Shown here: positions 45,272-57,625 of the stretch, piece after piece
How the letters are laid out: every line of letters starts with the position of its first letter
Numbering within the stretch: position 1 is the first letter of the stretch
Assembly (NCBI GenBank): GCA_001599755.1
Contig: BCHX01000003.1
Span: 744,001-808,000 of the forward strand
Direction: 5' to 3'
Origin: Gliomastix tumulicola
Lineage: Eukaryota > Ascomycota > Sordariomycetes > Hypocreales > Bionectriaceae
DNA length: 64,000 nucleotides
Notes under the pieces: generated by a model
Told to the model about the DNA's origin: nothing
The model's database searches: none
What the model saw: the letters and a program-made list of their open reading frames with translations, nothing else
Made by a program: the position numbers and the translations under genes

Positions 45272-45763
45272 TAGACCGAGGTGGCCGTTACCAAGGGACA
45301 AGACTGTAGTCATACAATGCCTCGAGCGGAGCCTTGAATGAGTTCATGAGAATCAGTCATGTTTAGACACGGGAGGAAGGGACACGGATACGCGTAAAGT
45401 TAAAGGATTTCGCCTCTAGACTATGAAATGATTACCTATAATGTCGACAAAACAGATGGCACTGCATAGATACAATGAATTGAAGCCAAAGAGCCGATCA
45501 ATCGTATGATGAGTGCTGAATCTGACTTAGTCAGCAACTGGCATCTCGTACGCCATCGGGAGAGAACGGGACCCACTCCAGCGACAGCCAATCAAAACAA
45601 CTCAATTAGGAGCTCCGTAATTTGCAGCCTCAGGCCACACAGACCAATCCCAAAACTTTCGGCAAAGCGTCAAAAGACCTCACAACCTCGAATTGCACTC
45701 AAACCACCGACCTCAACACCGCCACCGCTCCCCCCTTTCCTTTACGACTTCAACCCGCACACG
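45272..45763. promoter_or_regulatory. Intergenic region upstream of the Rieske gene
   Basis: 492 bases between tandem plus-strand genes. The 130 bases before 45764 are C-rich with many CAAC and ACC motifs, typical of a fungal leader. Confidence 0.4.
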
Positions 45764-46720
45764 ATGGCGTCCCTCGCGCACGCTTCCCGCGCATGCCTCC
45801 GCACGGCGACCAAGGCGCCCGCCGCCGTCCGCACCGCCGCGCTCAGCACCACGTCCGTCCGGCCGGCCGAAGGGGGTGCCGCGGCCCCCTGGACCTCGTA
45901 CCACAGCCCGTTCAAGGGCTCGTCCAAGGGCAGCCAGGTGCCTGACTTTGGCAAATACGCCAGCAAGAGCGGGGACTCGAACAAGCTGGTGCAGTACTTC
46001 ATGGTCGGCGCGATGGGTGCCCTGACTGCGGCTGGGGCCAAGAGCACTGTGCAAGGTCGGTTTTCCTCTCTCAGCTCTCGGATAAGGGACGGGATGGGCA
46101 TCGGAGGGGGCCAATTGCAAGCCGGTGGCTCGGATTCTTCGAGAATCGTTGCAATTGAACACTCGGGATGCGATTTCGGGGATCGGGAAAGGGTATCGAT
46201 CGGTACTGTAGCTAACGCGTGGAGCAGAATTCCTCGTCAACATGTCCGCCTCGGCAGACGTCCTGGCCATGGCCAAGGTTGAGGTCGACCTCAACTCCAT
46301 CCCCGAGGGCAAGAACGTCATCATCAAGTGGCGTGGCAAGCCCGTCTTCATCCGCCACCGCACAGCCGACGAGATCGAGGAGGCCAACAAGGTCTCCATC
46401 TCCTCCCTCCGCGACCCCCAGTCCGATGAGGACCGTGTCCAGAAGCCCGAGTGGCTCGTCATGCTGGGTATGTTCCTATCTCTATCCTACAACGAATTTG
46501 CTCAAATCAATCGTGGACTGACTTTCTCATTTGATAAGGTGTCTGCACCCATCTCGGTTGTGTCCCCATCGGCGAGGCTGGCGACTACGGCGGCTGGTTC
46601 TGCCCCTGCCACGGCTCCCACTACGATATCTCCGGCCGGATAAGAAAGGGACCTGCCCCCCTTAACCTCGAGGTCCCCGCCTACGACTTCCCCGAGGAGG
46701 GCCTGCTGGTCATCGGTTAA
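45764..46720 (+). CDS. RIP1: Cytochrome b-c1 complex Rieske iron-sulfur subunit
   Basis: Three exons (45764-46055, 46228-46467, 46539-46720) encode about 237 residues. This subunit carries electrons from ubiquinol to cytochrome c1 in the inner mitochondrial membrane. The N-terminus is a mitochondrial presequence (MASLAHASRACLRTATKAP, rich in Ala and Arg). One transmembrane helix (KLVQYFMVGAMGALTAAGA) is followed by the flexible hinge (VNMSASADVLAMAKVEV). The cluster ligands are in CTHLGC and CPCHGSHYD, with the disulphide cysteines included. GPAPLNLEVPAYDF closes the domain. The first intron is long for this window (172 bases) with GCTAAC; the second is 71 bases. Both are phase 1. Confidence 0.97.
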
Positions 46721-47209
46721 ACATACACAACAACACGCATCAACACCCCAATCAGCCCAGATCCCTGGCTGAAATGAAACTATCCGATGTACGAATAATC
46801 CAGTCGACAGCTCAAAGGGGGGGGGTTGGAAAGGAAAAGCTGGGCCTCTCTATTGGTGCTGAGACTGGTAATTGAGGGAGTGGGAAGAGATAAGAGGTCG
46901 GGAAGGGTCCTCACATACGGACAGTTTAGACGCCAAACTCTTGTGTTTTTCCTCTTAGACGCGCAGGCTTCTGGCCTACTGTATAAATCATTAAGCCTCC
47001 TTAAAAAATCACAGCATTCTTTCCCTTTGTCACTGAAACATTGAGTCTTCTGTACATCTCAATGGTATATGCTAAACATCAAGTCGTAGCTTGCCTAGCT
47101 CTCTCGCCACATTACCAAACTTGCCACAAACACAAAGCCGAGTTGACGAAGAATACTACAATTGCCGGAGTCTTTTTGTCTACCTGTTGCGCCTGCCTTT
47201 GTCTTTCCT
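46721..47209. other. Convergent 3' intergenic region
   Basis: 489 bases between the Rieske gene (+) and the TCP1 gene (-). It should contain two terminators and 3' UTRs. No gene is supported. Confidence 0.45.
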
Positions 47210-49039
47210 TTAGTGGCCATGTCCGTCATCCTCCTCTCCCCTCTGCTCCGGATCCAGCTTGATGAGAGTGTCGATACGCATGATACTAATGCAAGCCTCG
47301 ACGGCACTCTTGAGCTGTCGGACCTTGCTGATGCTAGGCTCCAGGACACCGAGCTTGAGCTCGTCAACCACTTTGCCCCGCATGAGGTCGAGGCCGTAGT
47401 TCCTGTAGCCCTTCTTGCGAGCCAGCGTCTTCTCGTCCTCGCTGCCATCACCCTCCTGAATGCGCTGCGAGAGGGCGTGCCTGGATCGGAGCTGGGCAAC
47501 GAGCTCGGCGGCATCCTTAGCGGCGTTGACGGCCAGAGTCTTGGGAATGATGAGGAGGGACTGGGCGAACTCGCCGATGGCAAGCTGCTCGCGAGAGCCG
47601 ACGGTGCCGGCGAACTCCTCGAGGTAGATGTGAAGGGCCGTCTCGACGGCACCACCTCCAGGAACGATGCTGCCGCTCTCTAGCGTCCTCTTGACAGCGC
47701 AAAGTGAGTCGTGCACGGAGCGCTCCATCTCGTCCAGGGAGTAGTCGTTCGGGCCGCGAAGAATGCAGGAAGCCGATGAGTGCGCCTTGGTGCCCTTGAT
47801 GAGGATGCACTCGTCGTCTGAGATGCGCTCCTGGACAACCTCCTCGGCGTATCCCAGATAGGATGGGTCGAACTTCTCATCGCCGTTGAGATCGGAGAAG
47901 GTGCTCAAGAGGGTGGCCCCGGTGGCCCTGGCGATTCGCCTCAAGTCCTCCTTCTTGCATCTCCTCACACCCATAGCGCCACGCTCAACAAAAGTCTTGA
48001 GAACAAGATCGTCGATTCCCTTTGTCGTCAGGACTACGTTGGCGCCCGCCTTGAACATCATCTCCACCCTCTCCAGAACCATGCCGGCCTCACGAGCACG
48101 GATCTGCTCCAGCTGTTGCGGGTCATCGACCGTGACTTGCACTCCGAGCTTCATCTTCTCCTTCTGCAGGTTCATGTCGAGAATGGCGATCTTGGCGTCC
48201 TGGATGCGGGTGGGCATCGCCTGCGAGGCGACTGTGCAGTTGAGGGCATATCCCTTGACAAGGACAGACTCCCTCACACCCTTGCCATGCGCCTTCAGGA
48301 TGTTGACAGCCTTAACGGGGTACTTGGCCTCGTTCCTGTTGTTGACGGACTTGACGGCCTGCATGGCGTCGACAACCATGTCCGCGAAGAAGTCGGAGTC
48401 AGCGCCGATGATCTTGCTCGACATCGACGTCTTAGCAATGTTGATAAGCGACTCTCGTCCGAGGTTCTCGACCTTGATGCTAGCATTCTCATTCAGGTAC
48501 TTGACGGCCTCTCGGAGGGCGAGACGATAGCCTGTGATGATGGTCGTAGGGTGTATCCGGTTCTTCATCAGCTCGTTGCCTCGTCGTAGGAGCTCGGCCG
48601 CGATAAGGACAACGGACGTGGTGCCGTCACCGACTTCCTTGTCCTGCTGCTGCGCGAGGTCCACCAAAATCTTGCCGGCCGGGTCGTCGACATCGAGGAG
48701 GGATAGAATCGTCGCGCCGTCGTTTGTGACTGTGACATCCTGTACATACTGTCAGATCTTCAAGCCCTATTGCGCTCTCGACGGGGAGGGCAAGTCTTAC
48801 GCCAATATCGTCCACCATCATCTTGTCGAGGCCGCTGGGGCCAAAGGAGCTCTTGACGACATTCGCGATCGCTTGCGTAGCCAGAACTGTTCGCAGCTGA
48901 GGTCAGCAACATATCCAGCGGCCATAAGACCTTCGATGACTCCAATCATACCGTTCTGATCTCGAATATCTGAGCCAGAGATCTTCTGGCCGCCCAGGAA
49001 AAGAGTCCCGTTGCGGGGCTGCTCGAACATGGACGCCAT
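47210..49039 (-). CDS. TCP1: T-complex protein 1 subunit alpha (CCT1), cytosolic chaperonin
   Basis: Three exons (complement of 47210-48739, 48801-48886, 48952-49039) encode about 567 residues. The CCT ring folds actin, tubulin and other proteins with ATP. Visible marks are ATQAIANVVKSSFGPSGLD, DVTVTNDGATIL, the ATP-binding QQDKEVGDGTTSVV, MSSKIIGADSDFF, QVTVDDPQQLEQIRARE, and the nucleotide-binding SIVPGGGAVETALH. The ending ISIMRIDTLIKLDPE fits the alpha subunit rather than others. A Gly/His-rich tail (EEDDGHGH) closes it. Introns of 65 and 61 bases are phase 1 and phase 0. It is divergent from the prolyl-tRNA synthetase gene. Confidence 0.95.
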
Positions 49040-50132
49040 GGTTCAGGTGCCTAGCTGGAGCTGGAGCTGTGTATCCTTCTTCTTCCGCGCCCTGGGAAAC
49101 AATCGTGGTGCTGGAATACGGCCTGCGACGTGAACGTGGCCTGGTGTTTCGCTTGGGTAAGGTCGAGGGTTCGTTGGCGGTCTGCACGAAAAAAGATCCA
49201 GATGGAGCTGCTGCCTCCCACTAACTTTCCGTACCTGCCCTGACGTTCAGTTGTGCCCCTCGATTTTTTTACTGGATGGGATTTGTTACTAATCAGAAGG
49301 TCGTGCGGCGATAAGGATAACGCACCCACTACAGCCTCAGGCTACCCTGCATTGGTCGGCAACAGTCGACACAATGCAATGTTTCTTGCTTCTGATCGAC
49401 TATATAGACAATTTTTATTAGTTCGTGAGGTCACGAAGTGTGATTCAACTATGGTCTTGCATGTAAATTTAGACGGGATACCTTGAAAAACTGGAAGCGG
49501 ATGATGCTCCTACATCAGTCGCTGGTACTCCCTGACAGGGTTTGTTTGCAAAGAGACGGTTCGTAAGTTTGGAACAACAAAGACATTCCGTAACGGCTAA
49601 AAGTATAAGGACCTGACCTGCCGTAAATATTATTGATATATACTACTAGTAATACGGGCTCCAACCAAATTGACCTACCTAACAAGCAGCTTGTTGACAA
49701 CCCTTCATCATAACCCGGAGGCAAGTCGGTGTCTAATCGATAAGAAGTTCGGAGGGAAGCTCCCCTAGCCCCACTGTAGATTAGGCCTAGAATTCTGGCG
49801 AGGGGTCTTTTGACCTGAAATTTGCTGCCCCTCCTTGCCCTTCCTCACATTTCTGGGTAGGAACGGCCGACAAGGGAGATAGACTGCGGGGCAGGAACTT
49901 CTCTGCTTGACTCTCCCTCCCTCCTTCGTCCTGACTCTTGAGTCACCACCGAAACTCATTGACTCTCAATTTTCCTCCCACCACTCTTTAAATTTCCTTC
50001 CCCTTCTCGTCAGCGTTTATTAGACTTGGTCGGAGCATATTGCCTCCGCTGCATACCTAGATACCGTGCAGACCCCATTCGCATCCTTATCTCGGCCTTG
50101 CGACACGTTGATACCCAACAACAACAAACAAG
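49040..50132. promoter_or_regulatory. Divergent promoter region of TCP1 and prolyl-tRNA synthetase genes
   Basis: 1.1 kb separates two divergent translation/folding housekeeping genes. The 90 bases before 50133 are CT- and CAAC-rich. The middle (about 49400-49650) is A+T-richer. No specific factor site is claimed. Confidence 0.5.
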
Positions 50133-51887
50133 ATGTCCACCGACACAGCCGCCATGGAGGAGGTCAAGGAGCAGTCCAAGAGCGCGCTGAAGAAGGCCGA
50201 GAAGCAGGCGAAGATGGCCGCCGAAAAAGCTGCCAAGGCTGCTAAGCAGGCGAACGTGGCCGTAGTCGGCGGCAAGAAGCAGGATGAGATTATCGGCATC
50301 ACCGTGTCCAAGCAGGAGAACTTCCCGGAATGGTACCAGGAGGTAGTCCTCAAGGCCGAGATGGTCGAGTACTACCAGGAGATCTCCGGTTTCTTCGTCC
50401 TGCGCCCATTGTCCATGCACATCTGGTCCACCATCCGCAAGTGGTTCCAGGGCCACATCGAGGAGATGGGCGTCGAGGAGACCAGCTTCCCGATTTTCCT
50501 GTCATCCAAGTCTCTGGAGAAGGAGAAGGACCACGTCGATGGTTTTGCTCCTGAGCTGGCCTGGGTCACCAAAGCGTCCGTTCCCCTCCCCTCCCCTTCC
50601 CCCACTTGATTTTGAAAATCGGCTAACCACGGTGGTGTCTACAGTGGTGACAAGGACCTCGAGGTTCCCGTTGCGATCCGTCCGACATCCGAAGCCGTCA
50701 TGTACCCCTACTACTCGAAATGGATCCGCAGTCATCGTGATCTTCCCCTACGGCTGAACCAGTGGAACTCGGTCGTTCGATGGGAGGCTAAGCAGACAAC
50801 TCCTTTCCTCCGCACGAGAGAGTTCCTGTGGCAGGAGGGCCACACCGCACATCTCACCGAGGAGCTGGCTGGCCAGGAGGTCCTGGAAATCCTCGAGCTG
50901 TATGCCGGTGTCTACGAGCAGCTTCTGGCTGTTCCCGTTGTGCGTGGCAAGAAGACTGAGAACGAGAAGTTCGCCGGTGGCTACTATACTACGACTGTGG
51001 AGGGGTACATTCCTTCCAATGGACGAGGCATTCAGGGTGGAACCTCTCACTGCCTTGGCCAGAACTTCAGCAAGATGTTTGACATCACCGTGGAGGACCC
51101 TGCCAAGAAGGGCTCGCATCTTCACGTCTGGCAGAACTCTTGGGGTCTCTCGACCCGTGTCATCGGTGTTATGGTGATGGTCCACGGCGACGACAAGGGT
51201 CTTGTTCTCCCTCCCCGCGTTGCCAAGATCCAGGCGGTCATCATTCCCATTGGCATCAATAAGAACACCAGCGCCGAGGCCAAGGCCGGCCACGAGGCAA
51301 AGATCGAAGAGCTCCGCGCTACGCTGAAGAAGGTGGGCGTCCGAACCGAGTCCGACTGGAGGGATGGATACACCATTGGCTGGAAGTTCAACGACTGGGA
51401 GCTCAAGGGTGTCCCTCTCCGCATTGAGTTCGGTTTCAAGGACGCTGAGAAGGAGGTCATCAGCTTCGCACGCCGTGACACGGGTGAGAAGGGCACCATC
51501 CCCATCGCCGACATCGCCACCAAGGTCCCCGAGCTTCTCGAGGCCATTCAGAGCGACATGTACACCAAGGCCGAGAAGTCCTTCCGAGAGCACCGTGTGC
51601 AGATCACCAACTGGGATGAGGTTCTCCCCTCGCTTGACAACAAGAACGTTGTCCTGATTCCCTTCTGCCTGGACGGAAAGTGCGAGGACCGCCTCAAGGA
51701 GCTCACCACCCGTGTCGACAACCAGCCCGACATCCCCGAGAACAAGAAGCCCCCCACCATGGGCATGAAGAGTCTGTGCATTCCCTTCGAGCAGCCCGAG
51801 GGGATCGTCGAGGGCGAGACTGAGTGTCTCAACCCCGAGTGCAAGAGCAAGGCCCAGAAATGGGTCATGTTTGGCCGAAGCTACTAG
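50133..51887 (+). CDS. Prolyl-tRNA synthetase, cytosolic (eukaryote/archaeon type)
   Basis: Two exons (50133-50575 and 50645-51887) encode about 561 residues. The enzyme charges tRNA-Pro. The N-terminus is a Lys/Ala-rich helix (about 1-50). The class II core has IRPTSEAVMYPYYSKWI (motif 2 neighbourhood), FLRTREFLWQEGHTAH and GGTSHCLGQNFSKMF, and the motif 3 part STRVIGVMVMVHGDDKG. The anticodon-binding domain starts at AVIIPIG, and the zinc-binding-type C-terminal extension ends ECLNPECKSKAQKWVMFGRSY. The final Tyr is typical of this group. The intron (69 bases, GCTAAC) has an unusual GTCCGT donor. Confidence 0.95.
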
Positions 51888-52142
51888 AAAAACATGTAGA
51901 TGGTATTTGCAGAATTTGGTGCGATGGTGTTATGCGTTGGAGGTTAGGACGGATGCAGGGGCGCTCTGCGGGTTTCCATGCACAATTTGTGTTTGCCACC
52001 ATGTCTTGTCATTCTCCGAGAGATCTAACGACTAGAACATGAAACTTTATCATAAAAAAAACATGAGACTGTTGTATTTTCGTTGATCGTGACTCATTGT
52101 CTGATTTTTACTCTTGACAGTTCTATACATGTGTGCCCCCTT

Positions 52143-53267
52143 TTAACACCATGCGTACTTCTCGTTGAAAATCCATTCTACATCGTCGGTGGTTCCCTGA
52201 CCAAACCACCGCAGCGACGTGATGCTGTCGTCTTCCCTGACGACGTACTTTGCGTCTAGGTTGCTATTGCCCTCGGCTAGCCTTCGCAGCCGCTCGCTGG
52301 GATTCCACATCTCGACCTTGCCGCACGCCCACTCCGACGCTTCCCTCCTCGCGGCGCTGATGATGGCGTCGATGGCCTTGCCGAGGTCCTCGTCGCTGAT
52401 GCTCTTCTCGTCCTCGATGACGAATCGCAGGATGAAGAGCGTGTTCTTGTCCGGCTCCGTGGCGGGGCCGGAGTGGTTGCGCTTCCAGATGGCCCAGACG
52501 CGGTTCGACGACGGCGCCGCGGTGTACAGGACGCCGTGGGTCGAGGGGACGCGGGAGAGCAGGCGTTCGCACTGGAGGGCTTCCCTCGCGGCGTGCCACT
52601 GGATCTGATCGGTGTCCGGGAGAATGGCGACGATGCTCTTTGGTGACGGGGGCGCGTTGGCAACCGCCTGACGGACGAGGGCTTCGTCGGCCGCCGCTAG
52701 CGTAGGGATATCCTCTGGCTTGATTACTTTGAGAGTATCTGAAGACGACGACGCAGACTCGGCCGCCGCCGACGACGACGCCGGGAACTCGAGGTGTGCG
52801 CTCTCGAACGGCATCCACCCCTGCTTCGCGTAGAAGGCCTTCCCGACGTCCGAGTACAGCACCGAGAACAGCGGCTCCTCGGACCCCTTGCCCAGCGCCT
52901 CGCCCAGCTTGCCCATCATGAGCCCCGCGTAGCCCTTCCGCCGGTGCTCGGCGTCGGTGAAGACGCTCCCGACGCCGTGGGCCGTGACGTCCCGGACCTG
53001 GCGCCCTCCGCCGCCCGCGTCCCGGACGACCGCGCGCTTCCGCAGCGTCTCGCACGAGGACAGTAAGGGCCGCTGCGGGCTGCCGGCGGCGTCCGTCGTC
53101 AGGATCCACCGCGAGAGGCCGCCGTTGCGCGCCAGCGGGATGTCGATCTGCGACGCCTCGCGGTCGAGGTAGCTCTGGAGGGACAGCGCGGCGCCCCAGC
53201 TCGGGTGCGTGCTCGTCCAGATGCGCAGCAGCTCGTCCTGCGTCGGGGCGGCAAGCTTCGACGACAT
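52143..53267 (-). CDS. GNAT acetyltransferase, LYC1-like
   Basis: A single exon encodes 374 residues. The layout matches LYC1, the lysine N6-acetyltransferase known from yeasts that feed on lysine. The GNAT acetyl-CoA loop is in VGSVFTDAEHRRKGYAGLMM (RRKGYA is the R/QxxGxG/A signature), followed by SVLYSDVGKAFYAKQGW, the strand typical of the GNAT fold. The C-terminal half (DTLFILRFV-like and VRQAVANAP) is the LYC1-specific extension. Very GC-rich, so open frames exist in other phases. Convergent with the prolyl-tRNA synthetase gene, 255 bases between. A lysine-acetylating role is inferred; it might act on another amine. Confidence 0.82.
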   Translation of the reverse strand: MSSKLAAPTQDELLRIWTSTHPSWGAALSLQSYLDREASQIDIPLARNGGLSRWILTTDAAGSPQRPLLSSCETLRKRAVVRDAGGGGRQVRDVTAHGVGSVFTDAEHRRKGYAGLMMGKLGEALGKGSEEPLFSVLYSDVGKAFYAKQGWMPFESAHLEFPASSSAAAESASSSSDTLKVIKPEDIPTLAAADEALVRQAVANAPPSPKSIVAILPDTDQIQWHAAREALQCERLLSRVPSTHGVLYTAAPSSNRVWAIWKRNHSGPATEPDKNTLFILRFVIEDEKSISDEDLGKAIDAIISAARREASEWACGKVEMWNPSERLRRLAEGNSNLDAKYVVREDDSITSLRWFGQGTTDDVEWIFNEKYAWC

Positions 53268-56200
53268 AGTGAAGGGAGGGGGTGGCTTTGGTTTACGGCG
53301 TCTCTCCCCTTGATGTGTATCTCTCTCCGGCGGATGGGCTAGGAGGCAAGGTAAGTAGGTAGGTGATGGTTCACAAGACTTGTTGGTCTATGGAAGGAAT
53401 AGAACAACGAGGAAAAATAACGAAAACCCGTCCGCCCGCTCGGACGACGGCCGCGTTTAGTAGCTCCCCTTTATATCCCACCCTTCGCATCACTCATCAT
53501 GGAGACAAGACCACACTTTCCCCCCTTCCCCACCAGCTTTAAACAATGGGACGCTGGCAACGGTCTTTTTCTTTCCTCTTCTCGGACCGTGGAGGAGGAG
53601 GAGGAGAAGAGTAAAAAAAAAAGGAGCCCCTCCTTTAACGTATACAAACATGTAATAAATACTGTGTGTTGGTTTTTTCTTTTCTTGGTATTATGTCTCC
53701 GTTTTATGTACGCCTTGCAGCGTTGTCACTGGAATGGCATGACACATCGTCCAGCCAATGACCATCGGCTCTGCATTATTTTTTAGTCCTTTCGTTGCCT
53801 CTTTGCTTTGTTTTCCCCGCCACGCCCCGACGACTCCATCCCGTCGCTTCTTCAAGTCCCTGTTGTCGGACTGCCTAGCTGGGTAGGTAGTAGGGAAATG
53901 ATGCTGTTGGCTCCTAGGGCGCGCGCCGCCTTCACTTGCAGGATGATGGATGATGACTCGTTGACTCAGATGCACCTCATCCGTCACGCGGAAGCGAGGC
54001 GGGCGGGATTGGCATGGCGTTGGGTGGGCAGTGATCTACGATGGATGCCGTTGCAAGTCTACAATAAGGTAGGCGAGGGCGCGGCACGTGCCTAACTCAA
54101 CTCGGACTGCACACCTCTGTTGCCGTCAAGACAGGCAATCGTCGTCTGGCTCTGTGCACAGGTGGCGACCTGGTTGAGGGGCGGGGAGCGAGCGTTGGCA
54201 GCATGTTGGTTGCAAAGAAAGAAAACGGAGATGTGAAATCAATCGTACCATGCAAAGAAACGAATGCGTCATGGAAGTCTGGGCGGACCATCGGGTCTTG
54301 CCACCGGCCCAGCTCAGCCCCAGCCATGCTGCTCTCTCTGCTCTGCTGAGGAGAAGGGGACACTTTCACAATTTGAAGTCGTCTTCACAAACCGCACAAT
54401 GTTCACGTGACGACTGGTCCCACCAGCAAGCTCCAAGTTCTGTGCAGGAGGGAATCATGTTCCGCCTCGACAGGCTCTCGGCAAATGAATGGTCTTGCTC
54501 AGGAGCGCATAAAGGAAGCGCCAAGAGATGCAGGTCTTCGGCTGAAAGATGCACTATCCAGCACCAGAGGCCAATGCTCGACACTGTATCCCGCAAATGG
54601 CGTCAAAATTCAATCGTGGCGACTGCTACACCGCACGCTCGTCGGCGTCCTCCGTGCTTTGGTGGCTAAGGGCTGGCCATGTCCATGCTCGAGCTATGCT
54701 CCTTGGCGCTTTCAAGGGAGCCATGTAGTCAGAATGCCGTTATTCGCCCAAATATACCTGTCAAGACCCTCGCCCGTGACCAGGTGGTTAGGATAGGCTG
54801 TGGGGGATGCTCGTGAGGCTGAGCCTGACCGAGCTCCCCGAACTGTTAGGGCAAACCTTAGCGACCGCCGTAGATCGACGACAGTGTCAATGCCCGGCTC
54901 GGACGAGTGACAAATCGGCCCTCCTAAGGCTGATGCTAGCGCCCGGGCAAAAGTGTAGAGTTCCGTGTATCTCCAACGTGCATCACATCAGACGGGGGGG
55001 ACACCCTCTCATCAGCAGCCCGTGTTTGCGGCCTCCGAGAGCCCCAAGAGCTTCATCGACATCATCTTGTGAATATTCACTTTGACTGGGCTTGCAAATG
55101 CGGCAGTTTTGGACTCAACAACCTATGCCGACAGTTCGCCGATAATACTGACGATATCAATTAGGAAAGGTAGCCGCCTTGGCTGCTTCCCTTTCCCTCC
55201 TGCCGGGCCTTCGGCGATGAACAAACGTTCCTACAAGGATAGGCCCGCCCGGCGCTTCGTAAAACTGATGGCCGGTTTCCCGGCGGTCGGCGAGCCAGTG
55301 GCTGAATGGTGGTGCACCCGTGCGCCTGTGACCACCATTTCTCTGGCCCGGACATGCACTTTTTGGTGTCAGAGCGTGTACCCGTGCGTGTGTGTCTGAA
55401 CGGCATCATTTCTGGTCCCCGGTCACGTCACTCACTGGCATGTCCATGGGCCTGCTGGCTCAAGGTTCGGACCAGATTGCCGACATCAGGACTCCGAGCA
55501 CGCTCCGACGGCACCGATGGGCCCCGAGTGGAGGGCATCCCAGGTCGAAAATCTTTGCAGCACCTTGTCGCTCTCGAACCACGGCGGCCGTAAAGAGCGG
55601 TCCAAAGGGCGTGCGCTCGGATGACGAAACGGGCCTGGAGCTGTCAAGAAATGCATCTGCCTAACTGCGCGAGGCAATTTGGGACTGGTCGGGTGAGTTG
55701 TCACAAAAATGATGATCCTCATGACATGATATCGACCATGCATGCCACACCAGACGAGGTGGGTGAGGGGGAGGCGGAGGCAGGCCGCTCGACGACAAGG
55801 TGTCAAGGCCACACACCTACCGAAATGCGACCCTCTGACTGGTCAGATGTTGTTCGTGGAGATGGGGTTCGCCAATCAGACGTGCATCCGCCATTCTGTA
55901 CGTCGATGCAAAGAGCTGCCCCAGCACTTCAGGCCCTACTCGGCATCTCCGACCGCTGTTCTCGCGCCTGTGACCCTTGACAGCGCGGCGCATCGAGCCT
56001 AGAGCTTGATATCAAGAGGCGGGCTGGCGACTCGTCACGTCCACAGTCTTGCAGATGGACGTCTCGAGACCCCATCTGATTCCATGCTCGACTCCGCACC
56101 GGTCCCGCGCCATTGCAGGTCCTGTCCATCAGTCACACCGCGCGCGCGCACTGTCCACTCGGTTTTATTGCCTGCTGCAGGCTTGCATGCGAGTTGTTTG

Positions 56201-57625
56201 CTTCCTCCTCTTCCTCCACACGCACGCTCGCTCTGCTGAGCTGTTGGTTCGAGGGCGATGTAACGTCGGGAGAGATTTGTCGACCTCTTGTGGTCAGCAA
56301 CTTAATGTCGGGAAACAAATCCCGGCTAGTTTCTCTGCTGGCGGTTGTGCTGTGGCCAAGCTTACAGGTGCAGGGTCCCTAAATTGTGCTCCTCCTCATT
56401 AAGCTACGCGTCCGAGCGGCGGCGGTTGCTCGTACTGGCCCAGGACTTGCCATCTGCTTACACTGTGTCGATAGTAGCGAGAGTGGCGGCTTCTCATTCC
56501 CGGAGTATCTCGTCTCGTCTCGTCTTGTTATGTCGTGTCGTGTCGATCCAGCACACCCTGACGCCATGTCGAGAGCTTTGACCTGCCGAGCCTGTGCATG
56601 TCTGGCTCAATGATGGCCCAAAAAGTTCACGACTGGCCATCCTAGGCAGAGAGGGATGGGAAGTCCGTGCCATGTGGCTGGAACAAGACCATGGGCCATG
56701 GGCAGGCTGTTGAGATGGTTGGGTGGAGAAAAAAGTCTCCTATGTTATCCGCGGTGCTGCTCGGCGTTAGACTCAGTCTGGAGATATCTGTCTGCGACTT
56801 CAGGCTTTGCTCCGCCTCAAAAGTCCGAACAGAGAATGGGCTCGTTTGCTAGTAGAAGGAGCCTGAGATCTCCCTGGCCGCTCTGCAAGACAATGGGGAG
56901 GGTCACAGGAAAAGTAGGGCTGAGCCGCTGAAGGGAAGTTTTGGGCGCTCTAGCAAGGAGGTTCCATCGGTATCGAATCATAGGCTGCATGTTCTTGGCC
57001 CGAAGTGCAGAGACCATGCTCGGTTGGCAAGGTTGCGTTGGCTGGGGCCCAATGACATCGACAGTAATCCCTTTAAGATGCAGATAAGAGGGGTGGCCAT
57101 TGACCCTTGACCTTTGACAGCAGCTTCCCACGAAGTGCCACACTGATGAGCCTCCATTCTCAGTGTCCCCCTGATCGGCGCGCCCTGGTTATAAAGCAGA
57201 CAAGCGACAGACGTTTTCGGACAGCGTGCATGATGTATGTATGTTGCCCTGTACACTGACATTAGCGCCTCGATCACGTACCGGAGCGGCCGCTGCCCGA
57301 CCGTCGCTTTCTCGCTGGGCCGTGGATATCAATCGGCCGTGTGTGTGTGCCGACATATATTTATATTATATATGTGGGTGGCGCCGCCTTTCCCTTCCTA
57401 TGCTTCGTCGTTTCCTATATAGCCCTAGATACTCCTTTGGTGCACACCAGGATCTCCCTGCAAATAGCTCATTACTGCGCCCAGCATGTTAGTAGCCCAA
57501 ATGAGTAGACCACCCCTCCTAGAGGTACGGTTTGCTGATATAGACGCAGGGCGAACTCGAAGGATCTCGGTCGCGCTGGCACATCGACATTTGCCCTGAA
57601 GAACCGACCGCGTGCCACCCGGGCG
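53268..57625. other. Largest gene-free interval, 4.4 kb
   Basis: No supported coding region lies here on either strand. Open frames up to about 139 codons occur but lack family motifs, intron logic and good start contexts. Composition is ordinary, not RIP-like. TCTCG/TGTCG short tandem runs occur at about 56508-56550. It may be the upstream control region of the Zn2Cys6 gene, a non-coding RNA locus or a decayed gene. Confidence 0.5.
57349..57372 (+). promoter_or_regulatory. TATA-like element upstream of the Zn2Cys6 gene
   Basis: An A+T run with repeated TATAT lies about 255 bases before the start codon at 57626, after a short GT repeat. It could serve as a core promoter. Confidence 0.35.

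Noticed and set aside
54250..54669. 139-codon open frame in the 4.4 kb gap
   Set aside because: Arg/Ser-rich without motif; several competing frames overlap it on both strands.
55565..55600. Possible tRNA T-loop (GGTTCGA on the minus strand)
   Set aside because: No D-arm, anticodon arm or acceptor stem pairs around it.
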